Shown here one piece after another: positions 63,725-64,000 of a DNA stretch of 64,000 nucleotides. The notes below the pieces were generated by a model, which was given only the letters and a program-made list of their open reading frames with translations, was not told the origin of the DNA and made no database searches. This stretch comes from Ralstonia pickettii (lineage in GTDB: Bacteria; Pseudomonadota; Gammaproteobacteria; Burkholderiales; Burkholderiaceae), in NCBI RefSeq assembly GCF_030582395.1, contig NZ_CP104381.1, forward strand, positions 1,674,001 through 1,738,000. The letters are read 5' to 3'. Numbering within the stretch: the stretch's first letter is position 1; every line of letters begins with the position of its first letter. A program made the translations under genes and the position numbers.

Positions 63725-64000
63725 TCAAACGGTGATATTGGACGCCAGCGGCTCCAGCACGGCGCGCAACGCATCGGGCAGCGGCACCGGCCGGCGCGTT
63801 TCGCGGTCGACGTAGACGTGCACGAAATGGCCCTGCGCGGCCGCTTCTTCCGTGTCGCCGCGGAACAGACCCACCTCATAACGCACGCTTGTGTTGCCCA
63901 GGCGCGCAACACGCAGTCCTGCCACCACGGGGTCCGGAAACGACAATGGCGCGAAATAGTTGCATTGCGTCTCGATGACGAGGCCGATGGTGTCGCTGTG
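63725..64000 (-). CDS. acyl-CoA thioesterase, hot-dog fold (partial)
   Basis: The C-terminal part of a hot-dog thioesterase like the 4-hydroxybenzoyl-CoA thioesterase/YbgC-FadM family: [19 protein letters not shown], then [29 protein letters not shown] and [19 protein letters not shown]. The 5' end lies beyond 64000, so start and catalytic Asp are not visible. It precedes the nitroreductase by 16 bp and may be cotranscribed. Confidence 0.8.
   Translation of the reverse strand, partial: HSDTIGLVIETQCNYFAPLSFPDPVVAGLRVARLGNTSVRYEVGLFRGDTEEAAAQGHFVHVYVDRETRRPVPLPDALRAVLEPLASNITV

Overview
The window looks like a stretch of core chromosome from a high-GC beta-proteobacterium of the Burkholderiaceae, most probably Ralstonia (inference from protein recognition and gene order, not from a database search). 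The strongest pointers are a class I polyhydroxyalkanoate cluster phaC-phaA-phaB-phaR with a nearby bktB, very close to Cupriavidus/Ralstonia proteins; an OmpR/EnvZ pair of the RisA/RisS type; and the lutAB, aat-bpt and ahpC-ahpD arrangements. Coding density is high and most genes are housekeeping or metabolic. I see no insertion sequence, prophage, CRISPR array, rRNA operon or replication origin.

Layout. 0-9 kb: mnmC, a small membrane protein, a GNAT acetyltransferase, the cytochrome bo quinol oxidase operon cyoABCD (minus strand), a divergent MFS transporter and a CsbD-like stress protein. 9.4-14.1 kb: tRNA-Leu(UAG) with an inverted tRNA-Leu 3' fragment upstream, then an RND efflux pump (permease and adaptor) behind a TetR-type palindrome. 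14.2-18.6 kb: a lone squalene/phytoene-synthase-like gene and a run of exported proteins (DUF1501, DUF1800, a small Gly-rich protein). 18.6-22.2 kb: the OmpR/EnvZ-type pair, ahpC and ahpD. 22.2-29.3 kb: ispF-ispD, mfd, argE, serB. 29.3-36.1 kb: a DUF1016/YhcG nuclease, metC, an exported unknown, bktB, rimO, dusC. 36.3-41.7 kb: phaR, phaB, phaA, phaC and a small membrane protein. 41.7-50.2 kb: pgeF-rluD, bamD, yoaA-type helicase, ydcH-type protein, a periplasmic coiled-coil protein and tex. 50.4-57.8 kb: a heptad-repeat exported protein, kup, pyrD, two identical initiator tRNAs, a NUDIX hydrolase, aat-bpt, a small lipoprotein and a TM2 protein. 57.8-64 kb: lutAB with a coupled small gene, a divergent IclR regulator, a PBP7-type peptidase, a nitroreductase, and a thioesterase cut by the window end.

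Genes that work together: cyoABCD build one terminal oxidase. phaA, phaB and phaC convert acetyl-CoA to PHB under PhaR, and BktB broadens the monomer range. ahpC/ahpD form a peroxide-reducing pair. ispD/ispF are steps of the MEP isoprenoid pathway. aat/bpt make N-end-rule degrons. lutA/lutB oxidise L-lactate, probably under the adjacent IclR regulator. No single dramatic new system stands out. The features most worth a second look are the inverted tRNA-Leu fragment, the accessory YhcG-type nuclease with twin internal palindromes, the lut operon with an unknown coupled gene where lutC is expected, the exported DUF1501/DUF1800 group, the perfect-heptad exported protein, and several regulatory palindromes (RND pump, bktB, phaR, end of phaB).
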